A stretch of 64,000 nucleotides of DNA from Actinomadura sp. KC345 (GTDB lineage: Bacteria > Actinomycetota > Actinomycetes > Streptosporangiales > Streptosporangiaceae). The translations under genes were made by a program, and so were the position numbers. The number at the start of each line of letters is the position of its first letter. Positions within the stretch are counted from its first letter, which is position 1. The notes under the pieces are model-generated. The model had not been told where the DNA came from. It ran no database searches and saw only the letters and a list, made by a program, of their open reading frames with translations. The stretch is taken from contig NZ_SMKH01000003.1 in assembly GCF_004348515.1 (NCBI RefSeq), positions 1 to 64,000 of the forward strand. The letters run 5' to 3'. Shown piece after piece: positions 43,503-52,060 of the stretch.

Positions 43503-44635
43503 CCGAGCAGCTCCTTTGCGATGATGTTGCGCTGGATCTCGTTGGTCCCGGCCCCGATCGGATGGATCAACGCATCGCGCAGGTAACGCTGCATCGGATG
43601 CTCCATCGTGTACGAGTAGCCGCCCAGCACCCGCATCCCGTCTCCGGCGACGTCGACGCAGGTCTCGGTGGCCCACACCTTCGCCATCGACGCGGCGCGG
43701 GTGGAGGACAGGCCGTTCGCCTCCAACCACGCCGCCCGGTGTGTCAGCAGGCGGGCCTGCCGCAGCCGCACGTGCGCGTTCGCGAGCCGGTGCCGGATCG
43801 CCTGGAAGGACCCGATCGGCACGCCGAACTGCTCGCGCTCCTTGGCGTAGGCGACCGCGTAGTCGAGCGCCGCCTGGCCGGTTCCCAGAGTCATGGCGGC
43901 GCAGGCGATGCGCTCGCGGTTGAGGCTCGCGACGGTGTAGCGCCAGGCCTCGTTCTCCGTGCCGAGCAGGGCGTCCGCGGGCAGGTCCACGTCGTCGAAG
44001 AAGACCACGCAGGTGTGGTACGGCCTGAGGCCGAGCTTGGGCATCCGCTGGATGGTGATGCCGGGTGTCTCCGGGTCGACGAGGAATATCGAGAGCCCGT
44101 CCCTGCCCGGCCCTCCGGTGCGGGCGATCAGCAGGATGACCGATGCCATGTCCGCGCCGGTGCAGAACATCTTCTGCCCGTTGATCCGCCAGCCGTCGCC
44201 GGTCTTGCGTGCGGTCGTGCGGACGCTCGCGGCGTCGGAGCCCGCCGACGGCTCGGTCAGGGCGTAGCTGACGTAGGCCGTGCCTGCGGAGATCGCCGGC
44301 AGCCAGGCCTGCTTCTGCGCCTCCGTGCCGACGTCGCGGATCGTCTTGCCACAGGTCAGCACCGTCACGAGGAAACACGCGGCGAGCGGCGTCATCGCGT
44401 AGCCCAGCTGCTCCACGACCAGAGCCTCGTCGAACGCATCCCCGCCGGAGCCGCCGTACTCTTCGGTGAACGGCAGTCCCTGCCAGCCGAGGTCGCCGAG
44501 TCCACGGTAGATCTCGTTCGGGAAGGTCTCGGTCTCGTCGGCCTCGCGGGCGAGGCTCAGCGGCACCTTCTTCGCGAGGTAGTCGCGGGCGGAGTCGCGC
44601 AGCGCGGCCTGTTCGGGCGAGAGGGTGAAGTCCAT
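43499..44635 (-). CDS. Acyl-CoA dehydrogenase, atypical C-terminus
   Basis: The protein is 378 aa; ATG at 44635 shares its first base with the upstream ligase stop. Motifs: YALTEPSAGSDAASV, RINGQKMFCTGADMAS, REQFGVPIGSFQAIRHRLAN, RVLGGYSYTMEHPMQRYLRD. The usual Glu near the C-terminus is replaced: HPIGAGTNEIQRNII. It resembles caproyl/crotonobetainyl-type acyl-CoA dehydrogenases overall. It lies between the PaaK-like ligase and IpdA-like gene, so it probably dehydrogenates the CoA ester made by that ligase. Confidence 0.87.
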   Translation of the reverse strand: MDFTLSPEQAALRDSARDYLAKKVPLSLAREADETETFPNEIYRGLGDLGWQGLPFTEEYGGSGGDAFDEALVVEQLGYAMTPLAACFLVTVLTCGKTIRDVGTEAQKQAWLPAISAGTAYVSYALTEPSAGSDAASVRTTARKTGDGWRINGQKMFCTGADMASVILLIARTGGPGRDGLSIFLVDPETPGITIQRMPKLGLRPYHTCVVFFDDVDLPADALLGTENEAWRYTVASLNRERIACAAMTLGTGQAALDYAVAYAKEREQFGVPIGSFQAIRHRLANAHVRLRQARLLTHRAAWLEANGLSSTRAASMAKVWATETCVDVAGDGMRVLGGYSYTMEHPMQRYLRDALIHPIGAGTNEIQRNIIAKELLG

Positions 44636-45978
44636 CAGATGCTCCGTTCCACGAGCCGGACCTTCGCGGCGCCCGGGGGTTCCAGCTCACCGGCCGGCAC
44701 GATGCGCACGTCGGCCCGGAACGAGAGCCGGCTGCGGATCGCGGAGGAGATGTCGCGAGCGAGTTCGTCGTGTGCGTCGGCGGGCGTGTCGGGCGCGTGC
44801 TCGACCTTGAGCATGAGGTTCTCGTTGGTGACGTGGCCGGCGAAGTCGAGCACGATCCGCATGGCGCCGGTGGTGCGCGGGGCGAAGTCGGCGACGACTC
44901 CCTGCACGGCGGTGGGCCAGACGTTGATGCCCCGCACCAGCAGCATGTCGTCAGTACGGCCCTCGCAGCGCAGCTTGTAGCTGGTGCGGCCGCAGGCACA
45001 GTCGGTGTCGATGATCTGGACCATGTCGCCGCTCCGGAAACGGATCAGTGCCGACGCCTCGCGTTGCAGCGCGGTGTAGAGCAGTTCGCCGGTGGCGCCC
45101 GCGACGGGCTCGACGTGACGACCCGTGACCGGATCGACGATCTCCGGGAGCACGAGGCCCTGCCCGATGAAGTGCATGCCGTCGCGTTCGGGGCACTCCG
45201 CCCAGACGATCGTCGCGATGTCGGAGTTGCCCAGCACCTCGCAGCAGGTGGCTCCCCAGCCGTCCTGGATCCGCGCGCGGATCGCCGGGAGACCACCGCC
45301 GGGCTCGCCGCCCACCACCAGCTTCGCGATCGCGAGGTCGTTCGCCGACACCCCGATCGTCTCCATGCATTTGTCGGCGAGGTAGAGCGCGAAGTTCGGC
45401 GCGGTGCACATCGCGACCGCCTCCTGCTCCTTCGCAACGGTCAGGATCTTGTGCAGACCGGCTTCCGCGCCGACCGGGATGACCGTCGCGCCGAGGTGCG
45501 CGAGCATCCGGACCACCGGCACCCCGCCGGTGAATCCTTTGCTCAGCGACCAGGCGTGCAGCACCACGTCGCCCTTGCGGAAGCCGGCCGCGTAGAAGGC
45601 GCGCGCACCGAGTTCGTTCCAGGTCGCAATGTCGGCCTCGGTGACGCCGAGGTAGGACGGCGACCCCGTGGTGCCGGAGGTCGCCTGGATCTGCACCAGC
45701 CGCGCGCGGTCGACGCCGAGGTGGCGCCCCAGCGGGGGCGCAGCGGCGAGCGAGGCGCGGATTTCCCGCTTGTCTGTCGTCGGGATCCTCGTCAGGTCGT
45801 CCCAGTCACGAATCTGGTATTCCGGGCCGATCCCAGCGGCGTCGAACAGGTCCGCGTAGAACGGCGAGCGGGATCGCACGTCGGCGATCTGGCGGGTCAC
45901 GCGCGTGAAGGCGTCGGCCACGACCTCGTCCCACGGCGCGCTCTCGGCGGCGGCGTAGACGTCAACATTCTGTCCCAC
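44635..45978 (-). CDS. Phenylacetate-CoA ligase-like adenylate-forming enzyme
   Basis: The protein is 447 aa with a GTG start at 45978 after AGGTAGGTG; an in-frame-looking ATG 10 bp inside is in another frame. It has PaaK-family motifs: SPFYADLFDAAGI, QATSGTTGSPSYLGVT, a metal or structural cluster DTDCACGRTSYKLRCEGRTD, VRGINVWPTAVQGVV and the C-terminal VRLVERS. The family activates aromatic or cyclic carboxylic acids. It is the first gene after a perfect operator palindrome (45996-46013) and probably heads the ACAD/IpdAB/CaiB operon. Confidence 0.87.
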   Translation of the reverse strand: MGQNVDVYAAAESAPWDEVVADAFTRVTRQIADVRSRSPFYADLFDAAGIGPEYQIRDWDDLTRIPTTDKREIRASLAAAPPLGRHLGVDRARLVQIQATSGTTGSPSYLGVTEADIATWNELGARAFYAAGFRKGDVVLHAWSLSKGFTGGVPVVRMLAHLGATVIPVGAEAGLHKILTVAKEQEAVAMCTAPNFALYLADKCMETIGVSANDLAIAKLVVGGEPGGGLPAIRARIQDGWGATCCEVLGNSDIATIVWAECPERDGMHFIGQGLVLPEIVDPVTGRHVEPVAGATGELLYTALQREASALIRFRSGDMVQIIDTDCACGRTSYKLRCEGRTDDMLLVRGINVWPTAVQGVVADFAPRTTGAMRIVLDFAGHVTNENLMLKVEHAPDTPADAHDELARDISSAIRSRLSFRADVRIVPAGELEPPGAAKVRLVERSI

Positions 45979-45995
45979 GAGGCACCTACCTGGTT

Positions 45996-46013
45996 ATGGA
46001 GCGAGCGCTCCAT
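45996..46013. promoter_or_regulatory. TetR-type operator, best copy
   Basis: ATGGAGCG-AG-CGCTCCAT has perfectly complementary 8-bp half-sites around a 2-bp centre. It lies 18 bp upstream of the PaaK-like start, over the likely promoter, in the 84-bp gap after the CoA ligase stop at 46063. Confidence 0.8.
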
Positions 46014-46062
46014 CTATAAAGTCAGACAGTCTTCGGGATGTCAAGGGCCATCCGGGGCCTGA

Positions 46063-47646
46063 TCAGCTCAGATTGGGCCGACGCAACCGCAGGCCGGCGG
46101 CCTCGCAGTCCCAGCTGTCGGCGGTCACGCCGGCCTCGCGCAGCCGGTACTTCTGAACCCGCATGCTCGGCGTCTTCGGCAGTTCCGCGGCGAAGCGGAT
46201 GTAGCGCGGGACCATGTAGTAGGGCAATCGCTCCGCGCAGAAGTCGAACAGCTCGCGCGGCACCACCGGCGCGCTCGTCGTCGCCACGAGCATCACGTCA
46301 TGCTCTCCGAGCGGCGACGGCACGCCGATCGCGGCTGCCTCGACGACGCCCGGAAAGGTCGCCGCGATCGATTCGATCTCCCAGGCCGAGATGTTCTCCC
46401 CGCGTCGGCGGATCGAGTCGGTCTTGCGCTCGACGAACGCGAGGTATCCGTCCGCGCATCGCTGTACGAGATCGCCAGTGTGATACCAGAGGTCGCGCGT
46501 TACGGCCACGGTCTCCCGATCACGCCCGAGATAACCGGACATCATCGAGGCCGGTTCGCGCGGCCGCACCAGCAGCTCACCCTCGCCGGCCGGCGCGCCG
46601 TACTCGTCGACGACCGATATCTCGTAGTGTGGCGAGGGCAGCCCGACCGCGCTCGGCTCGACCGCGTCGTAGGGTTGGACGACGGTGAGACCCTGCTCTG
46701 TGGATCCGTAGCCACACAGGATGCGCACTCCGAACCGGTTCTCGAACTCCCGGCCGAAGCCGGCCGGCCACGGAATGCTCCACACCACCCGGACGCGGTG
46801 CGCGCGGTCGTGTGCGTCCGGCGGTTGCTGGTGCAGCAACGGCGTCATCGAGCCGAACGACCAGATGTGCGTGGCACCCAGCTCGGCCATCCGCTGCCAG
46901 AAGCCGCGGGGCGAGAAGCGGGTGTCCACGATCGCCTGTCCATGGTGGAGGAGGGCGAGCTGCACGTTCACCGCCTGCGCGGTGATGTGGTAGAGCGGCA
47001 ACGGGGTGTAGAGCACATCGCCGGGACCGAACCGCACCGCCCGTCCGGTGTCGTCGGCCCAGCACATGAAGTAGCCGTGTGGACAGACGACACCCTTGGC
47101 CGGCCCGGTCGTACCGGAGGTGTACATGATCGCGATCGGATCGGCCGGCGTGAGATTCGCCGGCGCGACCGGGTCGGCGTCGGCCACCTCGTCCCACGGG
47201 ACGTGACCGTGATCGGGGTCCGCCTGCCCGACCACCACGATGATCTTCAGCGGCAATGACGGCAACAGCGGCCGGACGACCGGCAGCAGGTCCGCCGCGA
47301 CGATGAGCACGGTCGCGCCGCAGTCGGCGAGCACGTGGTGCAGCAGCGGTCCGCTCAGGTTCGTGTTGACCGGGACCTCGACCGCGCCGATCACAGCCGT
47401 GCCGAACCAGGCCAGCACGGCCTCCTCCCGGTTGGGCAGCATGACCGCCACCGGGTCGCGGCGTCGGACGCCGAGCCGCGCGAGCCCGCCACCGACCCGC
47501 AGTGCGGCATCCGCGATCTCACCGACGGACCGCCGAGGCCCGGCGCCGACTGTGAGAAGCGGCGCGTCCGGAGCGGTCTCGGCACGGTGCAGCAGCAGGT
47601 GCGGAAGCACCCGCTCACGCAGCGGCACCGTGCGTCGCTCAGCCAT
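46063..47646 (-). CDS. Adenylate-forming acyl-CoA ligase (CaiC-like)
   Basis: The protein is 527 aa with ATG at 47646. Motifs: IMYTSGTTGPAKGVVCPHG, CGYGSTEQGLTVVQPY, WYHTGDLVQRCADGYL, RKTDSIRRRGENISAWEIES. At the C-terminus the usual catalytic Lys motif reads TPSMRVQKYRL, with Met-Arg before the position where the other island ligases have TGK or TAK; the Lys of VQKY is kept. It is 30 bp after the TetR gene. It probably charges one of the pathway acids. Confidence 0.85.
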   Translation of the reverse strand: MAERRTVPLRERVLPHLLLHRAETAPDAPLLTVGAGPRRSVGEIADAALRVGGGLARLGVRRRDPVAVMLPNREEAVLAWFGTAVIGAVEVPVNTNLSGPLLHHVLADCGATVLIVAADLLPVVRPLLPSLPLKIIVVVGQADPDHGHVPWDEVADADPVAPANLTPADPIAIMYTSGTTGPAKGVVCPHGYFMCWADDTGRAVRFGPGDVLYTPLPLYHITAQAVNVQLALLHHGQAIVDTRFSPRGFWQRMAELGATHIWSFGSMTPLLHQQPPDAHDRAHRVRVVWSIPWPAGFGREFENRFGVRILCGYGSTEQGLTVVQPYDAVEPSAVGLPSPHYEISVVDEYGAPAGEGELLVRPREPASMMSGYLGRDRETVAVTRDLWYHTGDLVQRCADGYLAFVERKTDSIRRRGENISAWEIESIAATFPGVVEAAAIGVPSPLGEHDVMLVATTSAPVVPRELFDFCAERLPYYMVPRYIRFAAELPKTPSMRVQKYRLREAGVTADSWDCEAAGLRLRRPNLS

Positions 47647-47676
47647 GCCAGCCCTCCATCGGACCGGCGGCGCGGG

Positions 47677-48258
47677 TCAGCGAGCCGCGACCCCGTTGAC
47701 CACCAGGTCGGCGAAATAGTCGGCGATCTCCGCACTCGTGCGCTCGCCGCCCGGCCGGAGCCACTGGTAGGACCAGTTGGTAAGGCCGAGGATGCCCAGC
47801 CGGGTCAGCCGGACGTCGAGGTCCTCGCGCAGTTCCCCGGCCTCGATCCCATCCGAGATGATCTTGTCGACCAGGGCATCGACCTGGTCGCGCTCCCGCT
47901 GAATGTCCTTCCGGGCATCTTCGGGTAGTGCGTGCCCCTCGCGCAGGAACACGGTGACCTCGGCCTGATGGGTCTCCACAACGCCGAGCACCACGTGGAT
48001 GAGTCCGCGCAACTGGTCGGTCGGCGAGGGCTTGGACTCGATTACCGCCGTCAGCCGGTCGATCAGGTCGAGGCTGAACGCGTGGTGCAACTCGTAGAGG
48101 AGCTGACCCTTGGATTGGACGTGGTGGTAGAGGGAACTCTGCCCGACCGACGCGTGCTCGCCGATCTCGCGTACGGATGTCGCGGCGTAGCCCTGTTCCA
48201 TGAACAGCTGAGCTGCAACCTCGAGGATCCGGGCCTTGACATCTCCACCCTTGGCCAT
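47677..48258 (-). CDS. TetR-family regulator, probable controller of the island
   Basis: The protein is 193 aa with ATG at 48258. The N-terminal HTH is intact: KARILEVAAQLFMEQGYAAT, VREIGEHASVGQSSLYHHVQ. The ligand domain includes VVLGVVETHQAEVTVFLREG and is of the type found in acyl-CoA-responsive repressors such as KstR2. It is the only intact TetR gene in the island and the natural candidate to bind the four ATGGAGCG-type palindromes; CoA-ester induction is inferred. No full palindrome lies directly upstream, only a half-like TTGCTCCA at 48261-48268. Confidence 0.87.
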   Translation of the reverse strand: MAKGGDVKARILEVAAQLFMEQGYAATSVREIGEHASVGQSSLYHHVQSKGQLLYELHHAFSLDLIDRLTAVIESKPSPTDQLRGLIHVVLGVVETHQAEVTVFLREGHALPEDARKDIQRERDQVDALVDKIISDGIEAGELREDLDVRLTRLGILGLTNWSYQWLRPGGERTSAEIADYFADLVVNGVAAR

Positions 48259-48273
48259 ATTTGCTCCAGTTCA

Positions 48274-49449
48274 TCACGGTTCGGCTCGTTCCAAAAGAAG
48301 GGTGCAGTGGACCGCGAGCATGCCGCCGATCCCGGTGACCAGGCCGCGACGGGCGTCGGCGACCTGGGCTGGCCCGGCGTCATGGCGCAGTTGTTTCACG
48401 GCTTCCGTGATGTGGAACGCACCGTTGCCGGAGTATGACAGTAGTCCGCCGTGCGTGTTGATCGGGATCGATCGAAATCCAGCACGCCGTTCGTCCGGGC
48501 CGGCGAGTGCCATGTGCCGACCGGCGACGTAGGGGCCGCCGCCGCCCTTCTCGACCAGCCCCAGGTCCTCGACCGCGGCCAGCACGATCACGCTGAACGC
48601 GTCGTAGATCTCGGCGAAGTCCAGATCGGCAGGGCCGAACCCGGCCGCCTCGTATGCCCGCTGGCTGGCCGGACCGAAGCCGAACCGGGTCAGGTCGCCA
48701 CTCTGGAACGGGTAGTAGTAATCACTGTGCTGTGACGAGCCGGCCACCACGGCCCGGCACTTCGCCGCGGCCTTGTCGTCGTCGGCGGGCCCGATGACGA
48801 CCGCGCCCGCGGAGTCGGAGACCAGAGCGCAGTCAGCGGCGACCAGTGGGGTCGCCACCGGGCGGGCACCAAGGATGTCGTCGACCGTGAGCGGGTCGGT
48901 GCGCTCGGCACCGGGGCGCAGCAGCGCGTGCTCACGCTGGATCACCGGGATCATCGCCAGCTGTTCGCGGGTGGTGCCGTATTCGTGCATGTGCCGGTGG
49001 GCGATCAGCGCGAGATTCGCCGGGATCAGCGGGCCGTACGGCAGTTCGTAATCCGGGTGGCCGACCTCGCCGATCATCGCGGCGATCGCGGCGTCCATCG
49101 TGTGCCAGCCGGTCTTCCGGTTATCGCCGAAGATCACCAGGATCCGCCGGGCCCGGCCGGTCTCGATCGCGCTGGCCGCGTTGGCCACTCCGACGAACGG
49201 GGCGGCGCCGCCGACATGTGCCGAGTCGATGTAGCCGACCGTCAGCCCCAGGTACTCGGCGACCGCGGCGGAAAGTACCATCTTGGGCTCGGTCAGCGAG
49301 TATCCAACGACGAGGCCGTCGATGTCGTCCTTCGTTAGCCCGGCGTCGTCGAGTGCCCGCTTCGCCGCGAGCGCGTGCAATTGCATAGAGCCTGTGCCTT
49401 TGGGCGGGTGGGTGACCTCGCCGATGCCAAGAACTGCGGCACGGGTCAT
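48274..49449 (-). CDS. Thiolase-fold protein without catalytic Cys (lipid-transfer/aldolase type)
   Basis: The protein is 391 aa; ATG at 49449 overlaps the ligase stop (ATGA). The fold is evident: AAVLGIGEVTH, YIDSAHVGGAAPFVGVANAA, FAEIYDAFSVIVLAAVEDLG, INTHGGLLSYSGNGAFHI. The nucleophile Cys of thiolases is absent (the segment reads DSAHVGGAA), and the GHP motif carrying a catalytic His is replaced by SYSGNGAFH. It is therefore not a normal thiolase. Related proteins (Ltp2) perform retro-aldol cleavage of beta-hydroxyacyl-CoA with a DUF35 partner, like the one encoded at 35872. Confidence 0.82.
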   Translation of the reverse strand: MTRAAVLGIGEVTHPPKGTGSMQLHALAAKRALDDAGLTKDDIDGLVVGYSLTEPKMVLSAAVAEYLGLTVGYIDSAHVGGAAPFVGVANAASAIETGRARRILVIFGDNRKTGWHTMDAAIAAMIGEVGHPDYELPYGPLIPANLALIAHRHMHEYGTTREQLAMIPVIQREHALLRPGAERTDPLTVDDILGARPVATPLVAADCALVSDSAGAVVIGPADDDKAAAKCRAVVAGSSQHSDYYYPFQSGDLTRFGFGPASQRAYEAAGFGPADLDFAEIYDAFSVIVLAAVEDLGLVEKGGGGPYVAGRHMALAGPDERRAGFRSIPINTHGGLLSYSGNGAFHITEAVKQLRHDAGPAQVADARRGLVTGIGGMLAVHCTLLLERAEP

Positions 49450-51035
49450 CGGGCAGCCTCCTTGTTCGAGGTGATGCGGTCCTGGACGCCGGAGTGCAGC
49501 CCCTCCTCACGAAGCACGAACTTCTGCACGCGTTCGGTGGGGGTCCTCGGCAGGGACGCGCGGATTTCCAGGTAGCGGGGGACCATGAACGCGGGCAGTT
49601 CGGCTTCGCAGTAGGCCCAGAGGTCGTCGGCATCGAGCGTCTCGCCGGGGAGCGCGACGACCGCGAGCTTGACCTCCTCCTCGCCGTGGGACGACGGGAT
49701 GCCGACCGCGGCCGACTCGAGTACCCGCGGGTGCACGTTGACCACCCGCTCGATCTCGAACGAGGAGATGTTCTCGCCGCGGCGGCGGATGGCGTCCTTA
49801 CGCCGGTCGACGAAGAAGAGGTAGCCGTCGGCGTCGAGGTACCCCATGTCGCCGGTGTGGTACCACAGGTCGCGCAGCACCTTGGCGGTCAGCTCGGGTT
49901 GCTTGTAGTAGCCGCGCATCATCGCGTCCGGATGCTTCGGGCGGGTCAGGATCTCGCCCTTGTCGCCCGGACCGACGAGCTTGCCCTCGTCGTCGGCGAT
50001 CGCCACTGCATACTCCGGGATGGGCCGACCGCTCGAACCGGGGCGCACCTCGCCCGGCGCGCTGTAGCACACGACACTGCTCTCGCTGGTGCCGAAGCAC
50101 GGCAGCAAGGTAAGTCCGAAGCGGGTCTCGAAGCCGGGATAGAGATCGTTGGGTATCGGTACGCCCAGCGCGCGAGTCACCGGGTTATCGCGGTCATCGG
50201 GGCGGGCCGGCTGCTTCCACAGGAACGAGAGCACGCCGCCGGTGAAGTTGAACAGCGTCACGCCGTACTCCCGGCATTCGTCCCAGAATCGGGAGGCGGA
50301 GAAGCCGGACGCGATGGCCACCGCGGAGCCGGTCAGCAGCGCCGGCATGACCCCAAGGAACTGCGACATCGCGTGGTAGAGCGGCGGGAAGAGCAGGTTG
50401 ACGTCGTCCCGGCCGACGTTCATGTAACGCCGGTAGTTCAGTCCCCAGTGGACGGCGCATCGGTGGCTTTTCATGACGCCCTTGGGATGGCCGGTGGTGC
50501 CGCTCGTGTAGAGGATCGCGAGGAGATCTTCGGGGGTCGGCTCAGCCTCCGGTGAGTCGCCGACGAGCACGTCGATGTCCACGATGGACACGCCGGGCAC
50601 AGCAACGTCGGTGGCGCCGACGACCACGAGGCGCTCGACCGCCCCGAGCCGCCCGCCGAGCGCCGCGAACCGGTCCAGATAACGGCTGTCGACGATCGCG
50701 ACCGTCGCGTCGCTGTGCACGACCGGGTATTCGAGACTGGCGCCGCGGAACGCCGGGTTCACCGGAACCTCCACAGCACCGAGGCGGGCCAGGGCGAACC
50801 AGGTGAGCAGGAACGGCAGGTCGTTCGGAAGCATCATCACCACGTGGTCGCCGCGGCGCACACCCATCGCGGCGAGGCCGCCGGCGATCCGCTCCGACTC
50901 GGCGTGCACTCGGCCGTACGACCAGCGCTCACCGCCCGGCGCGACCACGAACGGCCGGTCCGGGTCGGCCTCGGCCTGCATCCGGAGGAGGCCACTGACG
51001 GTGGTGGCCAGCGCGGTCTCTTCATCGACGATCAT
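49446..51035 (-). CDS. Adenylate-forming acyl-CoA ligase (CaiC-like)
   Basis: The protein is 529 aa. ATG at 51035 (MIVDEETAL) follows AGGAGGA and overlaps the MBL-fold stop by ATGA. Motifs: ILYTSGTTGHPKGVMKSHR, PCFGTSESSVVCYS, WYHTGDMGYLDADGYLF, RRKDAIRRRGENISSFEIE. The C-terminus TPTERVQKFVLREE resembles that of the ligase at 46063. As an early gene in the EthD-LLM-MaoC operon it may activate a product of the LLM oxygenase. Confidence 0.86.
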   Translation of the reverse strand: MIVDEETALATTVSGLLRMQAEADPDRPFVVAPGGERWSYGRVHAESERIAGGLAAMGVRRGDHVVMMLPNDLPFLLTWFALARLGAVEVPVNPAFRGASLEYPVVHSDATVAIVDSRYLDRFAALGGRLGAVERLVVVGATDVAVPGVSIVDIDVLVGDSPEAEPTPEDLLAILYTSGTTGHPKGVMKSHRCAVHWGLNYRRYMNVGRDDVNLLFPPLYHAMSQFLGVMPALLTGSAVAIASGFSASRFWDECREYGVTLFNFTGGVLSFLWKQPARPDDRDNPVTRALGVPIPNDLYPGFETRFGLTLLPCFGTSESSVVCYSAPGEVRPGSSGRPIPEYAVAIADDEGKLVGPGDKGEILTRPKHPDAMMRGYYKQPELTAKVLRDLWYHTGDMGYLDADGYLFFVDRRKDAIRRRGENISSFEIERVVNVHPRVLESAAVGIPSSHGEEEVKLAVVALPGETLDADDLWAYCEAELPAFMVPRYLEIRASLPRTPTERVQKFVLREEGLHSGVQDRITSNKEAAR

Positions 51036-52060
51036 GCGGGCTCCTCCTGGATCATGGACCACACCTCGGGCGGTCCCATGGACCTGGTCACCTCACCGGC
51101 GGACAGCAGCAACACGAGATGGGCCAGGACCTCACCGAGCGCGGCCCGCTTGAGATTCGGCGCCAGCGACGCCCACGGCCGGGACCAGGTCAGGCCCTGC
51201 ACGAGATCCCATGCTGTCTGCGGCCCGGCGACCAGTAGCCCCTTCACCTCGGCCAGCCGCTCATCGTGGTGCCGGATCAGCTCCATGGCCCGCGCGGCCG
51301 GTCCGGTGAACGCCCACTCGTGCGCCGGCAAAACCAGGTCGGTCGCCGCATCGAGCTGGGCTACCCGCTGGAGCGAAGCGAGGAAGTCACTGAGGGGGTT
51401 CGTGCCGGACATCGGATGCCAGCCCACATTCGGTGATATCCGGGGAAGCAGGTGGTCGCCGCCGAACAGCAGCCGCCGATCAGGGTCGTGCAGGCAGATG
51501 TGACCGGGTGTGTGTCCCGGCGTGTGGACGACGGTGAGCCGGCCGGTGCCGGGGAGGCGGTCGCCGTCGAGCGGGTGGATGTCGGGCCGGGCGAGCAGGA
51601 TCCGGCGCACCACCTCGTCTTCCGCGTCGGCGAGCTCGGGGTGGTCGTCGACACTGGCGCCGGCCGCCCGCATCCAGACCTCGTTGGTGCGCACCATCGC
51701 CTCGACCGCCGCCGCGTCCGAGCCGAAGAACCGCGCGTCGGCATCGTGCAGCGCGATCCAGGCACCGGATTCCGCCCGTACCCGGCCTGCCAGCCCATGG
51801 TGGTCGGGATGGAAGTGGGTGACGATGACACCGCGCACGTCGCCGACCGCGCCGCCGAGCGTCGCGAGCCCGGACACGAGCGCCTCATAAGTCGCGTCTG
51901 CGTCCCAGCCCGGGTCGAGGAGCACCAGCCCGCCGGCCGCCTCCAGCGCGTAGCAGACCGTATACCGCAGCGGGTTGTCGGGGATCGGCACGGGCACTGC
52001 CCAGACGTCCGGTGCGACCGGGCGGACCGCCATGCGCTCCGCGAGCGACGGCTCATTCAT
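51032..52060 (-). CDS. Metallo-beta-lactamase-fold hydrolase
   Basis: The protein is 342 aa; start 52060 overlaps the MaoC-fold stop by 8 bp. The metal site is complete: THFHPDHHGLAG (HxHxDH), VVHTPGHTPGHICLHD with a further His, LLFGGDHLLP (bridging Asp) and VLPAHEWAF (late His). Glyoxalase II-like members hydrolyse thioesters, esters or lactones. In this pathway a thioesterase or lactonase acting after the Baeyer-Villiger step is plausible. Confidence 0.87.
   Translation of the reverse strand: MNEPSLAERMAVRPVAPDVWAVPVPIPDNPLRYTVCYALEAAGGLVLLDPGWDADATYEALVSGLATLGGAVGDVRGVIVTHFHPDHHGLAGRVRAESGAWIALHDADARFFGSDAAAVEAMVRTNEVWMRAAGASVDDHPELADAEDEVVRRILLARPDIHPLDGDRLPGTGRLTVVHTPGHTPGHICLHDPDRRLLFGGDHLLPRISPNVGWHPMSGTNPLSDFLASLQRVAQLDAATDLVLPAHEWAFTGPAARAMELIRHHDERLAEVKGLLVAGPQTAWDLVQGLTWSRPWASLAPNLKRAALGEVLAHLVLLLSAGEVTRSMGPPEVWSMIQEEPA

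Noticed and set aside
47677-48258. Assigning the island to the KstR2 cholesterol regulon
   Set aside because: The palindrome found differs from the KstR2 site as I remember it, and no HIP-specific steroid gene set is present; only the IpdAB-like and Ltp2-like folds are shared.
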